Shown: positions 7,855 through 16,987, numbered from the stretch's first letter. The stretch: 64,000 nt of DNA from Gammaproteobacteria bacterium (GCA_018069465.1 JAGPUW010000025.1:186001-250000), one strand, 5' to 3'. The notes: generated by a model not told the origin, from the letters alone. Program-made: numbers and translations.

Positions 7855-8877
7855 TCAACTCAGTGCCGCCAGGGCCTCTCGTGTCGCCAGCCAGCGCTCG
7901 GCCTTCACCAGCTCAGCCCATTGCCACTGCTGTTGCGCCTTCATGACTGCCAGACGCGGTCGCGAATAGGGCTCAGCTGAGGCCTGGAGAAAGTCCAGCA
8001 CCTCCAGCGCGCCCTGGCGATTATTGCACACCAGCACCATATCGCAGCCAGCGCTCAGTGCCGCCTCGGCTTTCTCGGCATAACTACCCAACTGGTCGGC
8101 GCCCTTCATCGACAAGTCATCACTAAAAATGACGCCATTAAAGGCCAGCTCCTCGCGCAAGATGTGCTGTAGCCAATAGCTCGAGAAACCCACAGCCTTG
8201 GCATCCACCTCGGGAAAGACGATATGGGCGGGCATAATCCCCTGTAACTTTGGACTCAGCGCCTTGAAGGGCAGCAAGTCTCTGCTTTGCAGTTGTGCGA
8301 GGCTGCGCGAGTCGTAGGGGATCTCCAAATGACTATCTGCCTTCACCCCACCGTGACCGGGAAAATGCTTGCCCGTAGCCGCCATCCCCGCCTCCGCCAT
8401 ACCGTCGATAAAATAGCCTGCCGCAGCGCTGGCAATAGCGGGGTCGAGGGAAAAAGAGCGATCGGCAATCACCTCACAATGATTGCTATCGAGATCGAGC
8501 ACGGGGGCAAAACTGAAATCGAGGCCGCTGGCTATCATCTCAACGGCCAGTAACCAGCCTGTATTGCGCAGTAGCTGCGCCCCGCGCTCGCTGTCCTGCG
8601 CAAACAAACTGCCCAGCTTTTGCATCGGCGGCAGGATGGTGTAGCCCTCGCGCAAGCGCTGCACGCGGCCACCCTCCTGATCTATCGCCAGTAACAATTC
8701 TGGCCGCAGGGCAGAGACTTGCGCTGTCAACGCCAGAAACTGTTGTTGGGAGCTGATATTGCGAGCGAAAAAAATCACCCCACCAACGGGCTTTTGCAGC
8801 AGTAACTCGCACTCCTCATCACTGAGAGAAGTACCTTCTAGATCGAGCATCAAGGGGCCTGCGGCCATTGTCATCAT
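7855..8877 (-). CDS. nagZ: Beta-N-acetylglucosaminidase NagZ (GH3), peptidoglycan recycling
   Basis: The 340-aa protein shows all NagZ hallmarks: AIDQEGGRVQRL (about 64-75), KHFPGHG at 170-176 with Asp181 and His183 of the catalytic His/Asp pair, and FSDDLSMKGA carrying the nucleophile Asp. NagZ is a cytoplasmic enzyme that removes GlcNAc from anhydro-muropeptides, feeding cell-wall recycling and AmpR signalling. Length is standard. The sequence starts Met-Met-Thr-Met, so the exact start could shift by up to three codons. It is probably the first gene of the nagZ-mscS-phosphorylase-yqaA operon. Confidence 0.95.
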   Translation of the reverse strand: MMTMAAGPLMLDLEGTSLSDEECELLLQKPVGGVIFFARNISSQQQFLALTAQVSALRPELLLAIDQEGGRVQRLREGYTILPPMQKLGSLFAQDSERGAQLLRNTGWLLAVEMIASGLDFSFAPVLDLDSNHCEVIADRSFSLDPAIASAAAGYFIDGMAEAGMAATGKHFPGHGGVKADSHLEIPYDSRSLAQLQSRDLLPFKALSPKLQGIMPAHIVFPEVDAKAVGFSSYWLQHILREELAFNGVIFSDDLSMKGADQLGSYAEKAEAALSAGCDMVLVCNNRQGALEVLDFLQASAEPYSRPRLAVMKAQQQWQWAELVKAERWLATREALAALS

Positions 8878-9176
8878 CCGTCACCAATAGTGGGCCGGAC
8901 AATAGAAACGCTGCCTAACATTGTCAATGGTTTTACCGCTCATCGCCCTTGATTAGACAAATTGCGCATTTACAATTTTGCTTATATTCCCGCTAGCAAT
9001 TAACGATGCACTCTTGATTTAAAACATGTTTATACATATCAGCAAGTTACATCCAAAGCATCAACTTGTATATTGAATACACTCTGAAATAGCAGTGTTT
9101 ATGCAAATCTAAATACGAGTGTCATCCCGTTTTGGCAATGTTATCTTGGACTCATCGTCTTCAAAGGAGAGAAAAT

Positions 9177-9494
9177 ATGAGCAGGAAATTACCGGTCATT
9201 GGCGCCTGGTATCAGGATATCGAAGAGAATCAAATTTTCGAAGTCGTGGCCCTGGACGAGGAAGGCGATTGCATCGACATTCAATACGCCGACGGTGAAA
9301 TTGGCGAATTTGACTACGACACCTGGTATCAAATGCTGGTGCTACCGGCCCAACCCCCAGAGGGCTGGAGCGCACCCTATGAGTTGAGCAATGAGGACAG
9401 CGCCGACCCCGACAAAACCTTCACCACGGCACCAACGGATGACCCGCTGCGAGATATAGAGCCGGAATCCGTATTTAGCAGCGACGACTACTAG
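9177..9494 (+). CDS. Small acidic conserved protein, DUF6763-like, 105 aa
   Basis: The start at 9177 is set by a strong AAGGAGAG 7 bp upstream; longer in-frame starts lack a ribosome site. The N-terminal 55 residues (GAWYQDIEENQIFEVVALD, IDIQYADGEIGEFDYDTWYQM) form a compact beta-type domain resembling what I recall as DUF6763 of gammaproteobacteria. The remaining 50 residues are acidic, Pro/Ser/Thr-rich and likely disordered. No membrane helix is seen. Function is unknown. It stands alone, with 299 bp upstream (probable promoter region, no gene seen) and 231 bp downstream that hold only short direct repeats of CTCGTGAACTAC. Confidence 0.75.
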   Translation: MSRKLPVIGAWYQDIEENQIFEVVALDEEGDCIDIQYADGEIGEFDYDTWYQMLVLPAQPPEGWSAPYELSNEDSADPDKTFTTAPTDDPLRDIEPESVFSSDDY

Positions 9495-9725
9495 CGAGAT
9501 TACTTAAAGGCCCTAAAAACAGCGCTGAGCTAGAGGCCCTGAACAATAAATCGCAACTACACCTCGTGAACTACAACTCGTGAACTACTGATTCTAAACT
9601 ACAGACACAACTCACCGGGCTTTCTCTGCCGCTCGGATGGGACTGTTGTTTTATTCGCCCTCAACGACAAATAACAAGATCAAGCTTGTGCAAATACCTC
9701 CCCCAGCAATCCCTAAAAACACGGG

Positions 9726-10184
9726 CTAACGCGGCTCACAAATAAACACCGGAATATCTCGCCCGGTTCTATTTTGATAGAGGTCGTAGTCGGGGTAGTG
9801 CTCGCAGCACACCGGCCATACAGCGGCCTTTTCTTGCGTCTCGGCGCGGCGCGCTCGCAATTTCATTTTCTTCGCTTTGTACTGCACTTCAATATCGGGA
9901 TTGGCCACCAGGTTGTTGAACCAGACGGGGTTTTTCGGCGCACCACCCTGAGAGGCGACAATAATCACCCCGTCTTTATAGGGCACGTGCATCAAGGGAA
10001 TGACCCGTTGCTTGCCGGACTTTGCGCCGGTCATGGTCACCAGGCAAACATCATAGCCATTCAACTTACCGAGAATCCGGCCATTGGTGAGACGGTACAC
10101 TTTCTCGTTCAATGACGAAAAGACTTTCAGATAGGGCAGCAGTTTGCCCATTTGCTCAGAGCTGGCCGTTTTTAAATTTATCAT
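9726..10184 (-). CDS. Deazaflavin-dependent nitroreductase-like protein (DDN/DUF385 family)
   Basis: The 152-aa product has the split-barrel Ddn-family sequence: VCLVTMTGAKSGKQRVIPL, the hydrophobic VIIVASQGGAPKNPVWFNNL and NPDIEVQY. Actinobacterial members bind coenzyme F420 and reduce nitro or enone compounds; members in other phyla may use FMN or another cofactor. It is transcribed divergently from a luciferase-like monooxygenase of an F420-associated group, with 197 bp between them. Whether this organism makes F420 is not visible in this window. Confidence 0.85.
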   Translation of the reverse strand: MINLKTASSEQMGKLLPYLKVFSSLNEKVYRLTNGRILGKLNGYDVCLVTMTGAKSGKQRVIPLMHVPYKDGVIIVASQGGAPKNPVWFNNLVANPDIEVQYKAKKMKLRARRAETQEKAAVWPVCCEHYPDYDLYQNRTGRDIPVFICEPR

Positions 10185-10381
10185 TATGGGACTCTCATCA
10201 GTCGTGACTTTAGTTGCACTAGTCTACTCCACAGCTCCGGGGGAAAGGAACTGTGGCCCTCTACAGCGAGCTGAGCTGCCAACGCGTAAACCGCCTTCAA
10301 TAGCCTGAGCCGTTGAAATCGACAATTGGCAAAGGGTAGACTGGGTGTCAAATAAAAAAGTGACAGAGCAACCGACAAATT

Positions 10382-11266
10382 ATGAAAGCAGCAGATATTG
10401 GCAAACTCGGCGTTTGGGGCTTCCTCGACGCCTGTGACTACAAACAATGCATTGAACTCGCCCAGACTGTCGAACAGCTCGGCTATTCAACACTATGGGT
10501 ACCGGAAGCTTTTGGCCGCGACCCCTTCGTTACCATCACCCTGCTGGCCGGCGAAACCGAGAAGCTGTATCTGGCCACCGGCATCGCCAATATTTACGCC
10601 CGCGACCCCATGGCAATGGCTTCGGCGCGCAACGCGGTTGATGAGCTTAGCGGTGGCCGGCTGATTCTCGGCCTCGGGGTCTCGCACCGAGAGCTGGTCA
10701 GCGCTATCCGCAGCCACGACTACGGCAAGCCCCTCAGCACCATGCGCAATTATCTTGAGGCCATGAACGCGGCAATGTACACCGCGCCACCACCGGCAAA
10801 ACAAGGCATCGTTGTGCTGGCGGCTCTGCGTGAAAAAATGCTCGGCCTGGCGGGCAGTGCCGCCGACGGCGCCCACCCCTACTTTGTGACGCCCGAACAC
10901 ACGGCGCGGGCACGGGAGATTATCGGCCCCGATAAATTCCTCGCCCCCGAACAAAAGGTACTGCTGATTAAAGACCCAAGCGAGGCCCGATCCATCGCCC
11001 GCAAATTTATGGCCATGTACCTTGGCCTCGAAAACTACCGCAATAATTTGCTGACCCTCGGCTTTGGCAACGACGATTTTGAACACGGTGGCAGCGATCG
11101 ACTGGTCGATGCCATTGTCGCCTGGGGGGACGAAGCGACGATTCTAAAACGTCTGGAGGCTCACTGGGACAATGGTGCAGACCATGTCTGTATTCAGGCC
11201 TTGCGAACCGATGGCGAACCCGGCTACGACCCGCGGGCAATTCAAGCCTTTGCGCCGAAATCCTGA
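10382..11266 (+). CDS. LLM-class (luciferase-like) flavin/F420 oxidoreductase
   Basis: The 294-aa TIM-barrel protein has the luciferase-like pattern: LGYSTLWVPEAFGRDPFVTI, LATGIANIYARDPMAMA and the LSGGRLILGLGVSH strand-loop typical of the family. Its layout recalls the F420-dependent LLM subgroups (MSMEG_2256/TIGR03620-like). Such enzymes are oxidoreductases on alcohols, aldehydes or lipid intermediates. The ATG at 10382 gives the expected N-terminus. It is divergent from the Ddn-like gene, so the two may share a promoter region and a cofactor. The cofactor assignment is inference. Confidence 0.85.
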   Translation: MKAADIGKLGVWGFLDACDYKQCIELAQTVEQLGYSTLWVPEAFGRDPFVTITLLAGETEKLYLATGIANIYARDPMAMASARNAVDELSGGRLILGLGVSHRELVSAIRSHDYGKPLSTMRNYLEAMNAAMYTAPPPAKQGIVVLAALREKMLGLAGSAADGAHPYFVTPEHTARAREIIGPDKFLAPEQKVLLIKDPSEARSIARKFMAMYLGLENYRNNLLTLGFGNDDFEHGGSDRLVDAIVAWGDEATILKRLEAHWDNGADHVCIQALRTDGEPGYDPRAIQAFAPKS

Positions 11267-11433
11267 GCCCTAAGGGGCAGCCACACAGTAGTCCTCAGTA
11301 AAAGCAGCGTGCTATTGTGTGGCTAAAACTTGAATAGCGCAGGTGTCATCCCCGCTTAGGCCGGGCACCACCCTGCGAACTCAAGACAACGAACAAGCCT
11401 ATTTATTCACTCTAATGACTAACGGAAGTACCC

Positions 11434-12084
11434 ATGAAGTTCGCCATCATCCCCGTCACCCCCTTCCAGCAAAACTGCACCCTGATGTGGTGTGAAGAAA
11501 CCATGCGCGGCGCCGTTGTCGACCCCGGCGGCGACCTCGAACGCATAGAACAAGCCATCGCCAGCAACGGCGTGACCCTTGAAAAAGTACTCGTGACTCA
11601 CGCCCACATGGATCATGCCGGTGGTGTTGCCGATATTGCCGAGCAAAAGAACATACCCATCGAAGGCCCCCACAAAGAAGAACAATTCTGGATCGACAAC
11701 CTGCCCGAGCAGGGCAAAATGTTCGGCCTGGGCGACGATCAAACCTACCGCACCTTCACCCCCGACCGCTGGCTCGACGATGGCGATACCGTGAGCGTTG
11801 GCAATCAAACCCTCGACGTTATCCACTGCCCCGGTCACACCCCCGGGCACCTGGTTTTTTTCGACCCCAAAGAGCGTCTTGCCATTGTTGGCGACGTGCT
11901 CTTTCAGGGCTCCATTGGCCGCACCGACTTCCCTAAAGGTGACTTTGACACCCTGATTCGCTCTATTCGCGAGAAGCTCTGGCCCCTCGGTAACGATGTC
12001 GAATTTATTCCCGGCCACGGCCCGATGTCGACTTTTGGTCAGGAGCGCAAGACCAATGGTTTTGTCTCTGATCGCGTGCAATAG
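11434..12084 (+). CDS. MBL-fold metallo-hydrolase, glyoxalase-II/YcbL type
   Basis: The 216-aa product carries the metal motif THAHMDHAGG (about residues 55-64), HCPGHTPGHLVFF, VGDVLFQGSIGRTDFP and the final metal ligand in IPGHGPMST. It is the short YcbL/GloB-like branch, acting on S-acyl-glutathione or related thioesters with two metal ions in the cytoplasm. The start follows AACGGAAG. A 68-bp gap separates it from nudC, so the two may be co-transcribed. Confidence 0.9.
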   Translation: MKFAIIPVTPFQQNCTLMWCEETMRGAVVDPGGDLERIEQAIASNGVTLEKVLVTHAHMDHAGGVADIAEQKNIPIEGPHKEEQFWIDNLPEQGKMFGLGDDQTYRTFTPDRWLDDGDTVSVGNQTLDVIHCPGHTPGHLVFFDPKERLAIVGDVLFQGSIGRTDFPKGDFDTLIRSIREKLWPLGNDVEFIPGHGPMSTFGQERKTNGFVSDRVQ

Positions 12085-12152
12085 ACGCCAGCCCTGCATC
12101 GACGCTGCGCAAGCTAGGCCTATTTTTTATCTTCATAAATTAAGGAAACATC

Positions 12153-13076
12153 ATGTCTGAAGTCCATACCTTTGCCGGCGGCCCCCTCGATAGAGCCAGC
12201 CATTTACGCACCAACAGCGAATGGCTGAGCACACAGCTTGCCGACCCCGCCACGCGCATCGTGCCACTGTGGAAGCTACAACCACTCGTCACGCGCCGCC
12301 GCGATGGCATCGGCTGGCTGTCACCGGTTGACCTCGAAGCCTATTTGTCGAGCGGTGTGCCGACCATTTTCCTCGGTAAAGATGAGGCCGACGTCGCCCA
12401 CTTCGCCATTGATGTCACCGTGTTTGAAGACGCCAACAAAAGTGAACCCTTTACCCAGGTCGGGCGCTTTATGGATTTGCGCTCTATCGCTCTGCAACTA
12501 CCCCTCGGTGATCCATCCACCCTCGGCACCGCCAAAGCCATTCTCGACTGGAATGCCCGCCACGGTTTTTGCGCCGTTTGCGGACAAAAAACGGAGATGC
12601 GCGATGCCGGCTACATGCGCAAGTGCAGCGACGACACCTGCAACACCGAACACTTTCCACGCACCGATCCGGTCGTGATCATGCTCGCCGTGCGCGGTGA
12701 CCAATGTCTGGTTGGCCGTCAGGCCATGTTCCCCCAGCACATGTACTCCTGTCTCGCCGGTTTTGTCGAGCCGGGCGAAAATATCGAAGAGGCGGTGCGC
12801 CGCGAAATTATGGAGGAGGCCGGCATCAAAGTCGGTACCGTCACTTACCACTCCACCCAGCCCTGGCCCTGGCCCTCATCACTAATGATTGGCTGCTTTG
12901 GTGAAGCCGAAAGTGAAGAAATTACTATCGACGGCCTGGAGCTGGAAGAGGCCCGCTGGGTATCGCGCAGCGTACTGCGAGAAGTGCTCAACGGCGCCAC
13001 GGATAAGGGCGTACTGCTGCCCCCACCCATGGCCATCGGTTTCAAACTGATAGAAGCCTTTGCCAATATGGATTAA
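12153..13076 (+). CDS. nudC: NAD(+)/NADH diphosphatase NudC
   Basis: The 307-aa product has a zinc ribbon (CAVCGQ and CSDDTCNTEHFPR, about 140-170), the Nudix box GFVEPGENIEEAVRREIMEEAGI split over about 207-229, and the NudC-specific SQPWPWPSS array after it. NudC cleaves NADH to NMNH and AMP and removes NAD caps from RNA. The start has AAGGAAA upstream. The stop codon is the first element of a short tandem repeat. Confidence 0.95.
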   Translation: MSEVHTFAGGPLDRASHLRTNSEWLSTQLADPATRIVPLWKLQPLVTRRRDGIGWLSPVDLEAYLSSGVPTIFLGKDEADVAHFAIDVTVFEDANKSEPFTQVGRFMDLRSIALQLPLGDPSTLGTAKAILDWNARHGFCAVCGQKTEMRDAGYMRKCSDDTCNTEHFPRTDPVVIMLAVRGDQCLVGRQAMFPQHMYSCLAGFVEPGENIEEAVRREIMEEAGIKVGTVTYHSTQPWPWPSSLMIGCFGEAESEEITIDGLELEEARWVSRSVLREVLNGATDKGVLLPPPMAIGFKLIEAFANMD

Positions 13077-13122
13077 GTGGCCTCTAAATCAAGTGGTCTC
13101 TAAATTAAGTGGCCCCTCATTA
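13075..13122 (+). repeat. Three 16-bp tandem units across the nudC stop
   Basis: AAGTGGCCTCTAAATC, AAGTGGTCTCTAAATT and AAGTGGCCCCTCATTA follow each other, beginning in the TAA of nudC. Further down (13123-13160) GCCAC-containing segments are partly complementary, so the RNA could fold. No gene is seen from here to 13331. Confidence 0.8.
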
Positions 13123-13331
13123 AATTGCCACCTTAACTTGCCACTTTATAGTTGCCACCGGGGCCAGCACGGCCCCTCACTGGCACCAGAAAATGCAAAA
13201 ATAAAACTAAAAAACATATATAAAAAATATTTAAAAAAACAAGTATGCACTCAAGGGCCATCTCCTGGGGCGCTCACCTCGACTCACATAATCTGCAAGC
13301 ACTTAATCAATAATTACAGAGGAATAATAAA

Positions 13332-14153
13332 ATGGAATACCGCGAAATACTCTATCACGTCGATTGCAAGGTCGCCGTCATCGTGCTCAACCGGCCCGAC
13401 AAGCTCAATGCCTGGACCACCCGCATGGCCGAAGAAATTCAGGATGCGATGATGACCGCCGCTGAAGACGACAATGTTAACGTTATTGTCATGACCGGTG
13501 CCGGACGCGGTTTTTCAGCCGGAGCCGATATGAGCGTGCTGCAGGATCTTGGCGCTGGCAACGGCGCCAAGCCTGACAAAGACGATCAGCCCAAAGCCAC
13601 GCCCCAGGATGTGCGCCCGGATTTCAAACAGGCCTACTCCTATTTCCCCGCTGTGCCCAAGCCTATTATCGCCGCCATTAATGGCCCCTGCGCCGGTATC
13701 AGCCTGGTGCTGACCCTGTTTTGCGATATGCGCATTGCCGCTGCCGATGCCAAATTCACCTCCGCCTTTGTTAAGCGCGGCCTCATCACCGAATACGGCG
13801 GCGCCTGGTTATTGCCGCGCATTGCCGGTTTTGGCAACGCCATGGATGTCTGGCTCACCGGCCGGGTTTTTAATGGCACCGAAGCCAAGGAGCTGGGAGT
13901 GGTCAATCGGGTACTGCCCCAGGAAGACTTCCTCGAATCCGCTATGGAAATTGCCCACGATATGGCCAATAACAACTCGCCCCGCTCCATGCGCATCATT
14001 AAGCAACAGTTGTGGGAATCGCTGTTTCAAGATCTCGACTCTGCCTTAGATCTCGCCCACACGGAAATGAAAGCCAGTATCGCCAGCGAAGATTTTAAAG
14101 AAGGGGTCTCTCACTTTTTACAAAAAAGAAAGCCCAACTTCTCCGGCAAGTAG
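13332..14153 (+). CDS. Enoyl-CoA hydratase/isomerase (crotonase) family protein
   Basis: The 273-aa crotonase has the first oxyanion segment GAGRGFSAGADMSVL (about 57-71) and the second, INGPCAGISLVL (about 116-127). FTSAFVKRGLITEYGGAWLLPRIAG carries the second active-site region, with Glu in LITEYGG. These proteins hydrate or isomerise enoyl-CoA esters in beta-oxidation or aromatic and terpenoid breakdown. AGAGGAA lies before the ATG. The SDR gene follows after 75 bp in the same direction, so the two may act on consecutive steps, hydration then dehydrogenation of the 3-hydroxyacyl-CoA. Confidence 0.9.
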   Translation: MEYREILYHVDCKVAVIVLNRPDKLNAWTTRMAEEIQDAMMTAAEDDNVNVIVMTGAGRGFSAGADMSVLQDLGAGNGAKPDKDDQPKATPQDVRPDFKQAYSYFPAVPKPIIAAINGPCAGISLVLTLFCDMRIAAADAKFTSAFVKRGLITEYGGAWLLPRIAGFGNAMDVWLTGRVFNGTEAKELGVVNRVLPQEDFLESAMEIAHDMANNNSPRSMRIIKQQLWESLFQDLDSALDLAHTEMKASIASEDFKEGVSHFLQKRKPNFSGK

Positions 14154-14228
14154 CTCTCTGGAAAAATCTATCGGGCAAATAAATTCAATAATTAATGCAA
14201 CAACAAATTATTAAATAAGGATAAAAAA

Positions 14229-14999
14229 ATGGCACGAGTAGAAGGAAAAGTCGCACTCATTACCGGCGCTGCATCCGGACTGGGCCGCGCCACAGCGCTG
14301 CGCCTGGCCGAGGAAGGCGCCAAAGTGGTGGTCACCGACTGGGAAGACAGGGGCGGCAACGAAACCGTCGAGCTGATTAAACAGGCCGGCGGTGAAGCCA
14401 GCTATATGCATCACGATGTGTCGAGCGACGAAGAGTGGCAAGCCGTTATCGCAGCCACCCTGGAGACCTACGGTCAGCTCGACGTGCTGGTCAATAACGC
14501 CGCCGTTATTATTGCCAAGTCGATAAAAGATACCACCTTGAAAGACTGGCAATGGCAAAACAGCATTGCCCTGGATGGGGTTTTTCTTGGCGTTAAATAC
14601 GGCTCTGCGGCAATGGAGGAGTCCGGCGGCGGCTCTATTATTAACATTTCGTCCATCGCCGGTATTATCGGCCTCGATAAATCCGCCGCCTATTGCGCGG
14701 CCAAGGGTGGTGTTAAATTACTCACCAAAGCGGCGGCGGTTGAGTTCGCCCAACTGAAGAACAAAGTGCGCATTAACTCCGTCCACCCCGGTGTTATCCG
14801 CACCCCCGGTGTCGAGGCCACTATCAAAAAATACGGTGGCTCGGAGAAAATCAAGCAGCGCTTCGAGGCTATGTCGCCCCTCGGCGAGCTGGGTGAACCC
14901 AATGACATCGCCAACGGCGTGCTGTTTTTAGCCTCTGACGAGTCCAAATATATGACCGGCTCCGAACTGGTGATTGATGCCGGCTACTCTGCAGGTTGA
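14229..14999 (+). CDS. Short-chain dehydrogenase/reductase (SDR)
   Basis: This classical 256-aa SDR has TGAASGLG at 12-19 for NAD(P) binding, NNAA at 89-92, and the triad Ser142, Tyr155, Lys159 (SSIAG and YCAAKGG). The C-terminal DEGKY-like block (LASDESKYMTGSELVIDAGY) is present. Asp37 after the second strand favours NAD over NADP. It follows the crotonase gene and probably oxidises a hydroxyacyl-CoA or alcohol. AAGGAT precedes the ATG. Confidence 0.9.
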   Translation: MARVEGKVALITGAASGLGRATALRLAEEGAKVVVTDWEDRGGNETVELIKQAGGEASYMHHDVSSDEEWQAVIAATLETYGQLDVLVNNAAVIIAKSIKDTTLKDWQWQNSIALDGVFLGVKYGSAAMEESGGGSIINISSIAGIIGLDKSAAYCAAKGGVKLLTKAAAVEFAQLKNKVRINSVHPGVIRTPGVEATIKKYGGSEKIKQRFEAMSPLGELGEPNDIANGVLFLASDESKYMTGSELVIDAGYSAG

Positions 15000-15031
15000 G
15001 GACTGCTGGCTAAGCGCTGAAGGCAACAACT

Positions 15032-15060
15032 CCCCGCTGCAGGTAGCACCCGCAGTGGGG
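15032..15060 (+). terminator. Hairpin after the crotonase-SDR pair
   Basis: CCCCGCTGC and GCAGTGGGG pair over 9 bp (one G-T) around an 11-nt loop, 32 bp after the SDR stop. No T-run follows, so termination may need Rho. Confidence 0.45.
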
Positions 15061-15074
15061 GAACCCTCATTATT

Positions 15075-15115
15075 CAAGCCTGGTTTCTAAAGCCTAATTT
15101 CAAGCCTTAATTTTT
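15075..15115 (+). repeat. Three degenerate 12-15 bp units after the SDR gene
   Basis: CAAGCCTGGTTTCT, AAAGCCTAATTT and CAAGCCTTAATTTTT follow each other. Nothing coding is seen between 15000 and 15238. Confidence 0.5.
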
Positions 15116-15238
15116 AAACGCCGCCATCAATACCGAACTCAGTTCTCTTAACTCGCCGCCTTTTATTTATACGAACAAGGCCCTTAGAAGTGGTAAAATT
15201 ATTTTATCTGCAAAGGGTTTGGCCATGGGTTTACTGCA

Positions 15239-15994
15239 ATGAAGCTGCGAATTATCACCTACAATATCCACCGCGCCATTGGCCTCGATCGCCGCTATCA
15301 GCCAGACCGAATCATTAAAATTCTCGCTGACCACGATGCCGATATTGTTCTGTTACAGGAGGTCGATGAGGGCGCGCCACGCTCCAAAGAACACGATATG
15401 GCCCAGGAGATTGCCGGGGAGCTGGGTTACGATTATTACGCCGCCGGGCATAATGTCAGCCTGCGCAAGGGTCGTTATGGTAATGCCACCCTGAGCCGTT
15501 TTCCCATAACCCGCGAACGCAATATCGATTTAACCATTGGTGATCGCAAACGCCGTGGCTGTCAGCACACCGCCATAGCGATACCAACAGCCTCCGGCGG
15601 TTCGACCCAACTCGACGTTTTTAATCTTCACCTCGGCCTTTCACCGCTGGAGCGCCAACGCCAGGCTGGCATGTTGATGCGCTGTAAAGAGTTTACCGAT
15701 ATCGAGAAAAATGCCGCCTGTATTGTCGGCGGTGACTTTAATGACTGGCTGTCGCGTTTGCGAGCGCTATTTGTAGAGGGTATGGCACTGCGCTGTGCCA
15801 CCGATAAAGAAACGCGAATACGCACCCGGCCGATCAAAACCTATCCTTCTTTTGCCCCCCGTGGCGGCCTCGACAGGATTTATTATCGAGGCAATTTACG
15901 CGCTATCTCCGCCATTCCCTGCCGCCATCAAGTTGCCCGGGTGGCCAGTGATCACTTGCCGATTATTGCCGAGTTCGAACTCACAGACGGCTAA
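15239..15994 (+). CDS. Endonuclease/exonuclease/phosphatase-family hydrolase
   Basis: The 251-aa EEP-fold protein has the motifs TYNIHRAIGLDRR, LLQEVDEG (metal-binding Glu), NLHLGLSPLERQRQ, GGDFNDW and the final SDHLPI with the catalytic His. This subgroup hydrolyses phosphodiester or phosphomonoester bonds in DNA, lipids or small phosphates; it is often placed near membrane lipid genes as a phospholipase-D partner, but none is seen here. A 5-codon frame (ATG at 15224) ends over the start codon as CAATGA, which may affect initiation. The ribosome site is weak. Confidence 0.85.
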   Translation: MKLRIITYNIHRAIGLDRRYQPDRIIKILADHDADIVLLQEVDEGAPRSKEHDMAQEIAGELGYDYYAAGHNVSLRKGRYGNATLSRFPITRERNIDLTIGDRKRRGCQHTAIAIPTASGGSTQLDVFNLHLGLSPLERQRQAGMLMRCKEFTDIEKNAACIVGGDFNDWLSRLRALFVEGMALRCATDKETRIRTRPIKTYPSFAPRGGLDRIYYRGNLRAISAIPCRHQVARVASDHLPIIAEFELTDG

Positions 15995-16008
15995 AAATCA
16001 CTGCCCCG

Positions 16009-16620
16009 CTAAACGGCGTATTCCCGCAAAAACATCGACACCGCCTTTTTCACCTCCCGGTTTATTTCCTCGTCCGCCGGCAAGTCCAAACCCAGGGCTG
16101 CACGCATATGAAAATCAGAGCGAATCATGCCGAAATATTGCCGTGCGGCAGCGTTGGCATCGTCAAGTTTCAAATGTCCACTGTGCAGCTGTTGTTCGAG
16201 ATAAGCCGATAATCGTGTCACCGCCGCATTGGGGCCATTGAGGAAAAATGTTTTAGCCAAGGCTGGAAAGCGCACTCCTTCAGACACCACCGTGCGAAAA
16301 ATGGCCATGCTATCTTCACGCAGCAGCACATCCAGATAGGCTTTACCCAGTCTTTCGAGGGTTTCCTGCAGCTTGCTATCACTACCAATAGTCTGCTCGA
16401 GGGGGGATAACATTTGTGCTGCCAGGCTAGCGATAATGGCCGCGAACAATTCTTCTTTATTGCCAAAATATTTGTAAACCGTGCGCTTTGAACCTCCAGC
16501 ACGGCGCACAATCTCATCGACACTGGCACTGACATAACCGTATTCAAGGAAGACCTCAACACCCGCTTTTAAAATCGTATCCCGACGCGCCTGCTCAGTC
16601 GTTTTTTCACTTGTCACCAT
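16009..16620 (-). CDS. TetR/AcrR-family transcriptional regulator
   Basis: The 203-aa protein has a TetR helix-turn-helix at about residues 10-55 (ILKAGVEVFLEYGYVSASVDEIVRRAGGSKRTVYKYFGNKEEL, read in parts) and a ligand-binding C-terminal domain of the TetR_C AcrR-like kind. The start at 16620 was chosen because it leaves the normal short N-terminus; an upstream in-frame start at 16671 would add an unlikely tail. It is divergent from the HlyD/DHA2 export genes and is very probably their local repressor. The 367-bp space between them holds the candidate operator noted below. Confidence 0.9.
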   Translation of the reverse strand: MVTSEKTTEQARRDTILKAGVEVFLEYGYVSASVDEIVRRAGGSKRTVYKYFGNKEELFAAIIASLAAQMLSPLEQTIGSDSKLQETLERLGKAYLDVLLREDSMAIFRTVVSEGVRFPALAKTFFLNGPNAAVTRLSAYLEQQLHSGHLKLDDANAAARQYFGMIRSDFHMRAALGLDLPADEEINREVKKAVSMFLREYAV

Positions 16621-16819
16621 AACTAAAAGAAATCCCCCCAAATGCTGTTCACAGCCATGCAATGCACCCAATACAATAAGGGCCAGGCCGCTTATTTAAA
16701 AGCACGTATTTTATAGCAACACGGCAGTCGATAATGGCCATACAACAAAGTCTAAAATATGCATTACAGATGCCTTAATATTCTGTCAACAGCTTGCGTT
16801 AAATTGAATCAGCTGATAG

Positions 16820-16835
16820 GGTACGACTCAGTACC
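16820..16835. promoter_or_regulatory. Candidate TetR operator in the divergent region
   Basis: GGTAC and GTACC form a perfect 5-bp inverted repeat with a 6-bp spacer (GACTCA), between the tetR start (16620) and the adaptor gene start (16988). Size and position would suit a TetR dimer. The arms are short, so chance is a real possibility. I see no other feature in the 16621-16987 interval. Confidence 0.3.
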
Positions 16836-16987
16836 ACCTTAAATCAAGTGTTATTTCCACTGTCAAAATGTCATCTGCCCGGTTAGTAAAATAATTCACG
16901 GCAAATACAGACCCCATCAAATTCAGCCCCTTAGGCTGCTTAGTGGATAAGAGATTGGTGCAGTAACACTTGCCAAAAACTGATCAG

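Noticed and set aside
10184-10447. 87-aa frame on the minus strand spanning the LLM gene start
   Set aside because: It covers the divergent promoter region and the first codons of a well-supported gene, and has no family resemblance.
11419-12099. 226-aa open frame on the minus strand over the metallo-hydrolase gene
   Set aside because: It is fully antisense to a gene with all MBL motifs, lacks a ribosome site and shows no recognisable domain. Long antisense frames are common in this codon usage.
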